Positions 36,449 through 45,477 of a DNA stretch of 64,000 nt are shown one piece after another; the first letter of the stretch is position 1, and every line of letters starts with the position of its first letter. A model generated the notes under the pieces. It ran no database searches. It worked only from the letters and a program-made list of their open reading frames with translations, and was not told where the DNA came from. The translations under genes and the position numbers were made by a program. This stretch comes from JAXMHB01 sp046346965 (GTDB lineage: Bacteria; Pseudomonadota; Gammaproteobacteria; Xanthomonadales; SZUA-5), in contig JAXMHB010000005.1 in assembly GCA_046346965.1 (NCBI GenBank), positions 62,001 to 126,000 of the forward strand. The letters run 5' to 3'.

Positions 36449-38275
36449 ATGCTCAAACGCACCACGCTGCTGCTCGCCCTGACTGGAGCGCTGGCCGGCT
36501 GCACACCGCCGCCCCCGGCGCCGACGCAAGCCAGCGCCGCCACCGCCGACGACGCGCAAGTCTTCGTCCAGCAGATCAACAACGAGGCCTATCAGCGCCG
36601 CAAGGAATCGGCAGCCGCCGCCTGGGTCGCCGCGACTTACATCAACGACGACACCCAGCTGCTGGCGGCCAAGGCCAATGAGCGCGATCTCGCCTACCAG
36701 GCCGACATCCTGGCGCGCGCCAAGGCCTACAAGGATCTGCAACTCGATCCGCATACGCGCCGCGCGCTGCAGATCATCGTCTCCGGCAACACCATCCTGC
36801 CGCCCGCCAATGCCGCCGAACAGTCCGAACTGACCACGCTGGCCGCGCGCCTGGAAGCGCATTACGGCTCGGCCAAGGCCTGCCCGGATCCGGCCAAGCC
36901 GGACAGCTGTCGCGACCTGATCGAACTGTCGCGCGTACTGGCCGAGAGCCGCGACCCCGCCGCGCTGCGCCAGGCCTGGACCGATTGGCACGACACGGCG
37001 CGCAGCCAGCGCGCGGACTACCAGCGCTTTGCCGAATTGATGAACGCCGGCGCGCGCGAATACGGCTACAAGGACACCGGTGAACTCTGGCGCAGCGGTT
37101 ACGACATGTCGCCGCAGGATTTTTCGCTGGAAACCGAGCGCCTGTGGAGCCAGGTGCAGCCGCTGTACCAGTCCCTGCAGTGCTACGTGCGCCGCAAACT
37201 CTCGGATACCTATGGCGAGACCGAAGTCCCGAAGACCGGCCTGATCCCGGGTCACGTGCTCGGCAATATGTGGCAGCAGGACTGGTCGGCGATTTATCCG
37301 CTGGTCGAACCCTACCCGGGCGTGGCCGGTCTCGACGTCACCGGCGGCCTCAAGAAGGGCGGGTATGACGCCGTCAAGCTGGCGCGCCAGGCCGAGAGCT
37401 TCTACACCTCGCTCGGCATGCCCACGCTGCCGGACAGCTTCTGGCAGCGCTCGATGCTGCGCAAGCCGGCAGACCGCGATGTGCAATGCCATGCCAGTGC
37501 CTGGGACATCGACATGAAGGGCGATGTGCGCATCAAGATGTGCATCGAACCCGACGAAGAAAATCTGCGCACGATCTACCACGAATTGGGCCATGTGTAT
37601 TACTACCTGGCCTACAACGGCCAACCGCCCTTGTTCCAGACCGGTGCCAATGACGGCTTCCACGAGGCCATCGGCGATACCGTGGTGCTGTCGCTGACGC
37701 CGGGCTACCTGGCTGAAATCGGGCTGATCGACCCGGCCAGCAGCAGCGAGGAAGCGCAGATCAATGCGCAGATGAAACTGGCGCTGGAGAAAATCGCCTT
37801 CCTGCCCTTCGGCAAGTTGATCGACCAGTGGCGTTGGGGCGTGTTCGACGGCTCGATTACGCCGGATCGCTACAACCAGTCCTGGTGGGAACTGAAAGCG
37901 CGCTATCAGGGCGTCAAGCCGCCAGTGGAGCGCACTGAGTCCGATTTCGACGCTGCCGCCAAATACCACGTGCCGGCCAATACGCCGTATACCCGTTATT
38001 TCCTGGCGCATATCCTGCAGTTCCAGTTCCAGCGCGAGATGTGCCGCAAAACCGGACACAAGGGCCCGCTGGCCGATTGCTCGATCTTCAACAACAAGGA
38101 AGCGGGCGCGATGTTCTGGTCGATGCTGCAAAAAGGCGCCAGCCAGCCCTGGCAGCAGACGCTGAAAGAGTTTGCCGGCAGCGATCGGATGGAAGCGGAT
38201 GCCGTGATCGAGTACTTCCAACCGCTGTCGCAATGGCTGGACAAGCAGAACGCCGGTCAAAGCTGCGGCTGGTAA
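36449..38275 (+). CDS. M2-family peptidyl-dipeptidase lipoprotein (ACE-like)
   Basis: 608 residues. A zinc dipeptidyl-carboxypeptidase related to angiotensin-converting enzyme. Lipoprotein signal ending LAGC (Cys 22) implies a membrane-anchored, periplasmic protein. The zinc site HELGH and the downstream Glu motif FHEAIGD are intact. The ATG at 36449 has GGGGAT upstream; a TTG six codons earlier is less likely. Bacterial members are known in Xanthomonas. The natural substrate is unknown; peptide scavenging is the simple inference. Confidence 0.92.
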   Translation: MLKRTTLLLALTGALAGCTPPPPAPTQASAATADDAQVFVQQINNEAYQRRKESAAAAWVAATYINDDTQLLAAKANERDLAYQADILARAKAYKDLQLDPHTRRALQIIVSGNTILPPANAAEQSELTTLAARLEAHYGSAKACPDPAKPDSCRDLIELSRVLAESRDPAALRQAWTDWHDTARSQRADYQRFAELMNAGAREYGYKDTGELWRSGYDMSPQDFSLETERLWSQVQPLYQSLQCYVRRKLSDTYGETEVPKTGLIPGHVLGNMWQQDWSAIYPLVEPYPGVAGLDVTGGLKKGGYDAVKLARQAESFYTSLGMPTLPDSFWQRSMLRKPADRDVQCHASAWDIDMKGDVRIKMCIEPDEENLRTIYHELGHVYYYLAYNGQPPLFQTGANDGFHEAIGDTVVLSLTPGYLAEIGLIDPASSSEEAQINAQMKLALEKIAFLPFGKLIDQWRWGVFDGSITPDRYNQSWWELKARYQGVKPPVERTESDFDAAAKYHVPANTPYTRYFLAHILQFQFQREMCRKTGHKGPLADCSIFNNKEAGAMFWSMLQKGASQPWQQTLKEFAGSDRMEADAVIEYFQPLSQWLDKQNAGQSCGW

Positions 38276-38282
38276 GCGCTCC

Positions 38283-38945
38283 GTGCTGCTCGGCGAGGAC
38301 TTGCTGCTGGTCTCGCTGGACGTTGCGTCCGGCCTGCCACTGGACGGCCTGGAGAAAGCGCACCGACCGCGCTTTCTTGCCGCCTGTCTGCTGGCCGAAC
38401 TGGCCGTGCAACTGCAGGTGGGATGGACGCCCGACGGGATCCGCATCTTTGACGATCTGCCGAGCTACCACGCCCTCGTCGGCGAGTCGCTGCAAGTCCT
38501 GCGTGCCCATCCAAGCGCCAATCCGGCCGAAGCCATCCGGCTGATCGCCAGTCAAATCAGCGACTTGCAGGAGCGTCACTACACCAGCCTGATCAGTCGC
38601 GGCTTGCTGCACGAGGGTGGTCGCAAGCGCTACTGGCTGGCCGGCGCGCGTCGCTACCCGGTGCGTTCGACGCGCGCGCGCAACGAGGCGCTCGACCACC
38701 TGCGCGATGCCGCCGTCGGCAGCAGCAACAGCATGCGCAGCATCGCCATGCTGCTGCTCGCCGACGGCATCGCCGCCACGCTGCGCCTGCTGCCCGAATC
38801 CGAAGCCAACGAAGCCAGCGCGCGCAGCACCGCCCTGCTGCGTGAGGTCAAGGAGGACCTGCCACTGACCCGCGAATGGACCGCCACTCAAAGCGCCATC
38901 GCCCTGCTGGTCGGCATTGCGGAATCGCTGCCGCATGTGTTGTGA
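38283..38945 (+). CDS. GPP34-like (Golgi phosphoprotein 3 family) protein
   Basis: 220 residues from a GTG start, 7 nt after the M2 peptidase stop. Opens LLGEDLLLVSLDVASGLPL and has the following Leu/Ala-rich helix AACLLAELAVQLQV, the pattern of GPP34 domains. In eukaryotes these bind phosphatidylinositol 4-phosphate and Golgi glycosyltransferases; bacterial members have no settled function. No signal peptide or membrane helix, so probably cytoplasmic, perhaps membrane-associated. Assignment rests on pattern only. Confidence 0.6.
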   Translation: MLLGEDLLLVSLDVASGLPLDGLEKAHRPRFLAACLLAELAVQLQVGWTPDGIRIFDDLPSYHALVGESLQVLRAHPSANPAEAIRLIASQISDLQERHYTSLISRGLLHEGGRKRYWLAGARRYPVRSTRARNEALDHLRDAAVGSSNSMRSIAMLLLADGIAATLRLLPESEANEASARSTALLREVKEDLPLTREWTATQSAIALLVGIAESLPHVL

Positions 38946-38980
38946 GGGTGGCGGCGGGGAGGTTTAGCGCTCTTTGGTGA

Positions 38981-39100
38981 AGAGTTGATAGTCAAAAAGT
39001 TAAAGGTGAAAAGTGAAAAGTAAATGGGTGAAGCAAAAGCGGTCGGCGCGCTGCCTTTTCACTTTTCACTTTTCACTCTTCACTCTTCACCCTCAACTCT
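38981..39100. repeat. Inverted-repeat element with CTYTTCA heptamer arm
   Basis: Between two convergent genes. The right arm has five 7-bp units (CTTTTCA x3, CTCTTCA x2; 39055-39089). The left arm (39005-39021) carries the reverse complement GTGAAAAGTGAAAAG. The outer ends are AGAGTTGA (38981-38988) and TCAACTCT (39093-39100), so the whole 120-bp block is palindromic. It may act as a bidirectional terminator, but its repeat structure resembles the other heptamer elements in this window. Confidence 0.75.
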
Positions 39101-39110
39101 CCGCCCGCCC

Positions 39111-39446
39111 TCACCGCTCCCCATACTTCGCCGGCCGCAGCACATCGACGTCCTGCGCATACAGCACGATCGAGTGATGCTCGAAGTAGCGCTCGCGCAG
39201 GCGCTGGGCGACGCGGTCGATGCTCTCGCGCGGGGCCAGCACCTGGATCTCGACGTTGTCACCCTGCCATTCGTCGACGATCAACCCGCGCGCGCCGCGG
39301 CCGGCGCTGTCCATCAGCGTGTAGCCGCTGACGCCGAGTTGATCCAGATGGTGCAAGATGCGGTCTTTGAGCAGACGTTCGGCGATGATCGTCAACAGAC
39401 GCACCGAGGTCCAACCGAGCGCGGCGGATTGCGTGGGAGTGCTCAT
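39111..39446 (-). CDS. SbtB-like PII-family protein
   Basis: 111 residues with a PII/DUF3240-like ferredoxin fold (RLLTIIAERLLKDRILHHL, then VLYAQDVDVLRP at the C-terminus). It follows an SbtA-like gene and overlaps it by four bases, the arrangement of cyanobacterial sbtA-sbtB, where SbtB binds adenine nucleotides and controls bicarbonate uptake. It lacks the Tyr-containing T-loop of GlnB and the CGxxGC-like C-terminus of many SbtBs, so which signal it senses is open. Confidence 0.75.
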   Translation of the reverse strand: MSTPTQSAALGWTSVRLLTIIAERLLKDRILHHLDQLGVSGYTLMDSAGRGARGLIVDEWQGDNVEIQVLAPRESIDRVAQRLRERYFEHHSIVLYAQDVDVLRPAKYGER

Positions 39447-40420
39447 CGGGCCAGCCACTGGGCGGTTGCGAGGTAAAGGGGAATACCAAAGGCCAAATTG
39501 AACGGGAAGGTCAGGCCCAGCGCCGCGGTCAGATACAAGCTGGGATTGGCCTCCGGCAGCCCCAGCCGCACCGCCGCTGGCGCCGCGATGTAGGAGGCCG
39601 AGGCCAGCATCGCGCCGAACACCGCCGCGCCGGCGGTGCTGAAGCCGAGCAGATGGCCGAGGCCGGCCCCGAGCACGCCGTTGCACACCGGCAGCAGCCA
39701 GGCGAAGGCGATGAAGCGCCAGCCCACCTGACGCAGATCGCGCAGTCGGCGCGCGGCGGCCATGCCGAGGTCGAGCAGAAACAGCATCAGGACGCCATCG
39801 AACAGGCCGAAGTACATCGGCGTCACGCGTTCCATGCGCTCGGGTCCGGACAGCGCGCCAATCACCAGGCCCCCGCCGAGCAACAGCATCGAGCGCCCGG
39901 TGACCACCTCGCGCATGCTCGGCCACAGCCGCTGCGCACGGCCTTCCGGTCCGACGCCGCCACGCCGTCCCAGCCACAGGCCGACCAGGATCGCCGGGAT
40001 CTCGAGCGCCACCACCAGCGCCACCAGGATGCCTTCCACCTCCCCGACGCTGCGCTGCGCCAGATCGCGCGCAGCCAGGAAGGTGACCGCCGAGACCGAG
40101 CCGTAGTGCGCGGCCACTGCGGCCGCGTCCACCCGACGCAGGCCCACCAGCATGCGCAACACGGTGTAGGCGCAGAGCGTGATCGCGATGCCCGCCGCGA
40201 TCGTTACCAGGGTCGGCAGCCACAGCGCCGCAACACTCGACTTGGCCACCGCCACGCCGCCCTTCATGCCGATCGCCAGCAGTAGGAACAGCGACAGCGT
40301 CGAATGCAGTGCGGGCGGGATCTCCAGGTCCGAACGCACCGCGGTGGCCAACATGCCGAGCACGAAGGCCAGCAGCATCGGCGAGAGCAGATTGGAGGCG
40401 AGCAGTTCGGTGCTGATCAT
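39443..40420 (-). CDS. SbtA-like sodium/bicarbonate symporter
   Basis: 325 residues, about ten hydrophobic helices, no signal peptide. Matches the sodium-dependent bicarbonate permease (DUF897) family: early SPMLLAFVLGMLA, the duplicated half with GSVSAVTFLAA and a late ASASYIAAPAAVRLGLPEA. SbtA imports bicarbonate with sodium. The start at 40420 is chosen for its match to the family; a GTG five codons upstream is possible. A strong hairpin ends two bases before this ATG. No carboxysome or RuBisCO gene is in the window, so a role in anaplerotic carbon supply or pH is inferred. Confidence 0.82.
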   Translation of the reverse strand: MISTELLASNLLSPMLLAFVLGMLATAVRSDLEIPPALHSTLSLFLLLAIGMKGGVAVAKSSVAALWLPTLVTIAAGIAITLCAYTVLRMLVGLRRVDAAAVAAHYGSVSAVTFLAARDLAQRSVGEVEGILVALVVALEIPAILVGLWLGRRGGVGPEGRAQRLWPSMREVVTGRSMLLLGGGLVIGALSGPERMERVTPMYFGLFDGVLMLFLLDLGMAAARRLRDLRQVGWRFIAFAWLLPVCNGVLGAGLGHLLGFSTAGAAVFGAMLASASYIAAPAAVRLGLPEANPSLYLTAALGLTFPFNLAFGIPLYLATAQWLAR

Positions 40421-40422
40421 GG

Positions 40423-40449
40423 GGTGCGCCGGCACGAGACCGGCGCACC
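40423..40449 (-). promoter_or_regulatory. Perfect GC-rich hairpin at the sbtA start
   Basis: GGTGCGCCGG (40423-40432) and CCGGCGCACC (40440-40449) form a perfect 10-bp stem with a seven-base loop, ending two bases before the proposed sbtA ATG. In RNA it would cover the ribosome-binding region; in DNA it could be an operator. A second small hairpin, CACGAA/TTCGTG (40453-40470), lies next to it towards the TonB receptor stop. Confidence 0.6.
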
Positions 40450-40487
40450 ATACACGAACTTTTTTTCGTGAAAAATACCAGCAGAGA

Positions 40488-42737
40488 TCAGAACTGGGCT
40501 TTGAACTCCACGCCCAGCAGCCGCGGCTCGTTGACGAAGCCGGTCAGGTTGTTGAAGTCGATGCCGCCGACGATGACTTCCTCGTCGGTGATGTTGCGGC
40601 CGAAAGCAGCCACCTCGTACTGACCGTCGTTCCACAGATAGCCGACGCGCAAGCCGCCTTCCAGCAGCGCCTTGCCGCGGAACTCGGCGGCCTCGTAGAG
40701 GAAGAAGTCGACCTCGCCGCGATAGGCCCAGTCGGTGTAGACATAGAGTTCGCCCGCCGCCAGCGGCGTCGACCAGCGCGCGGTGAGGTTGCTGATCCAC
40801 TTCGGCGCCATCGGCAGATTGTTGCCGTCGATCAACACCGTACCGGCCACCGGGCCATCGGGATCGAGCACGGTGCAACCCCCGCCGCAGGGCGCGATCG
40901 CCAGCGTGTCGTCGTGGATCTCGGTGTCGTTGTAGCTGGCGCCGACCGTCACCAACAGCTGATCGCTGAGATAGGCCTCCAGATCCAACTCGAAGCCCTG
41001 GCCGATGGTCTCGTTGGCGTTGACCAGCGTGTTGAAGTTCTGCGTGCCACCGACCGCCGTCAGCTGCTGGTTGTCGACGCTGTAGCGGAAGACGTTGAAG
41101 CCCAGGCGCGCGCGACGGTCCAGCAAATCCGCCTTGATGCCGGCCTCGAAGGACAGCACGGTTTCCGAATCCGCCACCGAGACGACATCGCCGAACAGCA
41201 CGCGGCCCTGGATCGACGGCGCGCGGAAGCCCCGCGCCACGCGTCCGTAGAAGTTGACGGTATCGCTGTAGGCGTAGACGCCACTCAAATCCCAGCTGAC
41301 GTCATCGTCGCTGGTGTTGACGTTCACCGGCGGCAGCGGACCGACGCCGAGGAAGGACAAGGGCGAGCTCAGCCGCTCGGCGACGAAATCCTTCTCGTCC
41401 TTGGTGTAACGCAGGCCGGCGCGCAGCGTGAACTGCTCGTTCACTGCGTACTCGCCCGAGGCAAAGGCAGCCCATGCATCGTTCTCTTGTTTTTGCCGCG
41501 CATAGCCGTTCTGCACGCCGCCAGCCAGCGAGTCGTAGCTGAAGCTGTCGATCTTCAGGTCCTCGTTGAACCAGTACAGACCCGCCTGCCAATCGAAGGC
41601 GCCCCATTCGTTGGATTCGAGACGGAACTCCTGAGTGAACTGCGAGTGGTCCGGCAAGCCGTCCGCCGACTCCGAGGAGAAGGGAATCAGACCCGGGCCG
41701 GACACCGGCAGAAAGGCCGCGCCGAAGCCGCCATCGATATCGCCGCGGCTGTAGCTCTCCACCGTCTCGTAGCCGGTGATCGAGTACAGCGTGGTGCGGC
41801 CCAGATCCCAACTCAGGCGCGCGCTGCCGCCGAGATTGTCGACTTCCTGCTGGTTGCGGCCGTCGATGCTGACGCGCTCGCGGTCGAAACCCGCCACCAG
41901 ATCATTGCTGCCGGGACGAATGATGTTGGCGCGGAACAGGCGCGCCGAACCATCCAGATTGCGGCCGTGCACATTCAGCAGCGCCTGGAAACCGGCGCCG
42001 CTGTCGATCAGCAACTGGCCGCGCGCGGCGAAATCGCGATAGCCCTCGAGTTCGTCTTCCGGGCCGTTGAAGGTGTTCTTGACCCAATCGTCGCGGCGCT
42101 GGTACGACGCCGACACGCGCGCCGAGGTCGATTCGCTCAAGCCACCGCCGAGCGCGCCCTCGAAGTTCATCGTGCCGTAGCGGCCGTAGGAAATCTGGCC
42201 ATAGCCTTCGCTGACCTGCGAAGGCCGCACCGAATCCACCTTGATCACGCCCGACGGCGTATTGCGGCCGAACAGCGTGCCTTGCGGGCCGCGCAGCACT
42301 TCGACCTGCTCGCTGTCGAAGATCGGGAAGCCCTTCAAAATCGGGCTTTCCTGGACCACATCGTCGTACACCAGCGACACCGGCTGCGAGGCATTGATGT
42401 CGAAATCAGTGTTACCCAGACCGCGGATGTAAAAGCGCGGGAAAGTGCGTCCGAAGGAAGACTCGATCAGCAGACTCGGCAGACGGCCAGACAGAAAACG
42501 GATGTCCTCGCCGCCGGAGCCAAGCACGTCCAGCTTTTCGCCATCCACCGCGGTGATCGAGATCGGTACCTGGCGGATGTCTTCCACGCGACGCTGGGCG
42601 GTGACCTGCACGGTGTCGAGCACGGCGGCGTCGTCCTCGCTGGTCTGCGCCGACGCCATAGGTGCCGCCAGCGCGAGTGCGAGGGCAAGGGCGAGGCGAT
42701 TGGTCGGCATGGCGCGTAGCGTGGCGTGGATGTGCAT
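40488..42737 (-). CDS. TonB-dependent outer membrane receptor
   Basis: 749 residues. Signal peptide with core LALALALALAAPMASA, TonB-box-like DTVQVTAQR, then a plug domain (VPISITAVDGEKLDVL, FYIRGLGN) and a 22-strand barrel ending VEFKAQF with the C-terminal aromatic. Such receptors import siderophores, vitamin B12, nickel or sugars; the long Asp/Asn/Gln-rich barrel gives no ligand. The ATG at 42737 has GGGAG eight bases upstream; another in-frame ATG at 42710 starts closer to the signal core. No TonB, ExbB or ABC genes are adjacent. Confidence 0.92.
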   Translation of the reverse strand: MHIHATLRAMPTNRLALALALALAAPMASAQTSEDDAAVLDTVQVTAQRRVEDIRQVPISITAVDGEKLDVLGSGGEDIRFLSGRLPSLLIESSFGRTFPRFYIRGLGNTDFDINASQPVSLVYDDVVQESPILKGFPIFDSEQVEVLRGPQGTLFGRNTPSGVIKVDSVRPSQVSEGYGQISYGRYGTMNFEGALGGGLSESTSARVSASYQRRDDWVKNTFNGPEDELEGYRDFAARGQLLIDSGAGFQALLNVHGRNLDGSARLFRANIIRPGSNDLVAGFDRERVSIDGRNQQEVDNLGGSARLSWDLGRTTLYSITGYETVESYSRGDIDGGFGAAFLPVSGPGLIPFSSESADGLPDHSQFTQEFRLESNEWGAFDWQAGLYWFNEDLKIDSFSYDSLAGGVQNGYARQKQENDAWAAFASGEYAVNEQFTLRAGLRYTKDEKDFVAERLSSPLSFLGVGPLPPVNVNTSDDDVSWDLSGVYAYSDTVNFYGRVARGFRAPSIQGRVLFGDVVSVADSETVLSFEAGIKADLLDRRARLGFNVFRYSVDNQQLTAVGGTQNFNTLVNANETIGQGFELDLEAYLSDQLLVTVGASYNDTEIHDDTLAIAPCGGGCTVLDPDGPVAGTVLIDGNNLPMAPKWISNLTARWSTPLAAGELYVYTDWAYRGEVDFFLYEAAEFRGKALLEGGLRVGYLWNDGQYEVAAFGRNITDEEVIVGGIDFNNLTGFVNEPRLLGVEFKAQF

Positions 42738-42776
42738 TCGGGTGACTCCCTGGGCTGTGTGGATGGGCATAGCCGA

Positions 42777-42792
42777 TCGCGAGCGCTCGCGA
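42777..42792. promoter_or_regulatory. 16-bp perfect palindrome, candidate operator
   Basis: TCGCGAGCGCTCGCGA is a perfect palindrome about 40 bp upstream of the TonB receptor start and 130 bp from the divergent crotonase. Position and symmetry suit a dimeric repressor site. In GC-rich DNA a few such palindromes are expected by chance in a window this size. Confidence 0.35.
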
Positions 42793-42921
42793 GGAACGCC
42801 TCCCCCGACCATCGGCGCGTACAGTCTGGCTTAATCTTTGCGCCCATCGCTACCGCGACCGGCGGTGGGCAACTCCAGCGCCTGCGGTTATCGTCGGCCA
42901 CCCCGCGTCCCGGAGCCCGCC

Positions 42922-43737
42922 ATGGCCGACTACCAGTCCCTGCGCATCGAACGCCCGCTGGCCGATGTCGCCCAACTCACGCTGGTAGGCCCCGGCCGCG
43001 GCAACGCCATGGGACCACATTTCTGGCGCGAACTGCCGCTGGCGCTGGCAGCGCTGGAGGCCGATGCCGGCGTGCGCGCCCTGATCGTCTGCGGCGCCGG
43101 CGAGCACTACAGCTTTGGACTCGATCTGCCGGCGATGGCGGCCGAGATCGGCCCGCTGCTGGCGAACGGCGCCCCCGGTCGGCGCGGCGTGGTGCGTGAG
43201 GCGGCGCGCATGCAGGCCGGATTCGATGCGCTCGCAGCCAGTCGCCTGCCGGTCATTGCTGCCGTCGATGGATGGTGCATCGGCGCCGGCATCGAGATGA
43301 TCGCCGCCTGCGATCTGCGCATCGCCAGCCAACGGGCGCGTTTTGCGCTGCGCGAGGTGAAAGTCGGCATCGTGCCGGATCTGGGTGGCATCCAGCGCCT
43401 GCCGCACCTGATCGGCGAGGGCTGGACGCGGCAACTGGCGCTGACTGGCGCCGAGATTGACGCCCCGACGGCAGCGCGCATAGGCCTCGTCACCGAGCTG
43501 CATCCGGCCGAACAGCTGCAAGCCGCCGCGCTGGCGCTGGCTGCGCAGATCGCCGCCAATCCGCCGCTGGTGGTCGCCAGCATCAAGCAATGCATGCATC
43601 AGCGCGTGGAAGCCGGCGTGCGCCAGGGCAATCTGGCCGCCGCCACCGAAAACGGTCTGCTGATGCAATCGGAGGATTTCGCCGAGGCGATGCGCGCCTT
43701 CATGGAAAAGCGCGAGCCGCGCTTCCAGGGCCGCTGA
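42922..43737 (+). CDS. Enoyl-CoA hydratase/isomerase family protein
   Basis: 271 residues, crotonase fold. Oxyanion-hole segments GEHYSFGLDLPAM and VDGWCIGAGIEMIAACDLR, and the active-site region FALREVKVGIVPDLGGIQRL. The EVKVGIVPDLG form resembles dienoyl-CoA isomerases (ECH1-like) more than classic hydratases, so double-bond isomerisation in fatty acid oxidation is a fair inference. The ATG at 42922 starts the conserved part; the open frame from 42838 covers the promoter region. Confidence 0.88.
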   Translation: MADYQSLRIERPLADVAQLTLVGPGRGNAMGPHFWRELPLALAALEADAGVRALIVCGAGEHYSFGLDLPAMAAEIGPLLANGAPGRRGVVREAARMQAGFDALAASRLPVIAAVDGWCIGAGIEMIAACDLRIASQRARFALREVKVGIVPDLGGIQRLPHLIGEGWTRQLALTGAEIDAPTAARIGLVTELHPAEQLQAAALALAAQIAANPPLVVASIKQCMHQRVEAGVRQGNLAAATENGLLMQSEDFAEAMRAFMEKREPRFQGR

Positions 43738-43747
43738 GAGTCGGCGC

Positions 43748-43777
43748 TTGCCTGCGCCGCGATCGTCCGTCTACAAT
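43748..43777 (+). promoter_or_regulatory. Sigma-70 promoter of rpmJ
   Basis: TTGCCT (43748-43753) and TACAAT (43772-43777) with an 18-bp spacer lie about 40 bp upstream of the rpmJ ATG. This is one of the best sigma-70-like matches seen in the window. Confidence 0.65.
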
Positions 43778-43815
43778 AGCGGGCTTACGTAACAAGTCAT
43801 CAGGGATGGTGCGCC

Positions 43816-43941
43816 ATGAAGGTTCTCTCTTCGCTCAAGTCGGCCAAGTCTCGTCACCGCGACTGCAAAGTGGTTCGTCGTCGTGGCAAGGTCTTTGTGA
43901 TCTGCAAGAGCAACCCGCGTTTCAAGGCGCGCCAGCGCTAA
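43816..43941 (+). CDS. rpmJ: 50S ribosomal protein L36
   Basis: 41 residues beginning MKVLSSLKSAKSRHRDC and ending NPRFKARQR. This is the longer paralogue type (as YkgO) that lacks the full zinc-binding Cys/His set of the short L36, the form seen in Xanthomonas. Own promoter upstream and strong terminator downstream, so it is a single-gene unit. Confidence 0.96.
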   Translation: MKVLSSLKSAKSRHRDCKVVRRRGKVFVICKSNPRFKARQR

Positions 43942-43967
43942 GAATCCCTGCCCTCGGGCGGAGCGAG

Positions 43968-43992
43968 AAAGCCGCCGCGAGGCGGCTTTTTT
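43968..43992 (+). terminator. Rho-independent terminator of rpmJ
   Basis: Stem AAAGCCGCC (43968-43976) and GGCGGCTTT (43981-43989) with a GCGA tetraloop, followed by further T residues, 27 nt after the rpmJ stop. Confidence 0.92.
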
Positions 43993-44010
43993 GTGGCCGG
44001 CGCTTGGGGG

Positions 44011-44364
44011 CAGAAGTGCAGATGCGGGGCGGGGGGCAGGGGGCGAGGGACCAGCCATGCCGCAGCTGTGTTGCCCTGTCGCCGGTTTGCAGAGCGAGCC
44101 AGCGCGTCAAGGGCGAGACAGGGACTCCGAGCAAGTCTCGCGTCTGGCGCGCTGACTCGCTCAGCAAACCCTACTGCGACAGTGCCAGGCAAGCGCTGCA
44201 GTGCTAGTCCCCCGCGCCCTGTCCCCCGCCCCGCTTCACCCCCGGAAGCTCATGTTTGGGCAGAGTCCCGGTCTCGCTTTTGGCGCGCTTACTCGCTTCG
44301 CAAACTGGCAGTCCCGGGTCCCGGGTCCCGGGTCCCGGGTCCCGAGTCCCGAGTCCCGACGCAC
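44011..44364. repeat. Interspersed inverted-repeat element, copy A
   Basis: Fills the gap between rpmJ and tgt (convergent). The left part has the G-rich arm ending GGGACCAGCCATG, then GTCGCCGGTTTGCAGAGCGAG; the right part has GCGCGCTTACTCGCTTCGCAAACTGGC and a C-rich arm, largely the reverse complement. It contains the heptamer array described separately and runs up to the tgt stop codon at the ATGTTTGGC motif. No gene is seen in it; short open frames through it are repeat artefacts. Confidence 0.7.
44311..44359. repeat. Heptamer array: GTCCCGG x4, GTCCCGA x3
   Basis: Seven head-to-tail 7-bp units without interruption, five bases beyond the tgt stop. Preceded by CTTCGCAAACTGGCA and followed by CGCACTCATGTTTGGC, the same flanks as the array at 54381. 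No spacers, so not a CRISPR array. Confidence 0.95.

Positions 44365-45473
<1,109 letters not shown>

Positions 45474-45477
<4 letters not shown>

Noticed and set aside
43590..44207. 205-codon open frame across rpmJ
   Set aside because: It reads rpmJ in another frame and continues through the terminator and repeat; rpmJ itself is certain.
44311..44359. Possible CRISPR array
   Set aside because: The units are 7 bp with no spacers and there are no cas genes nearby.
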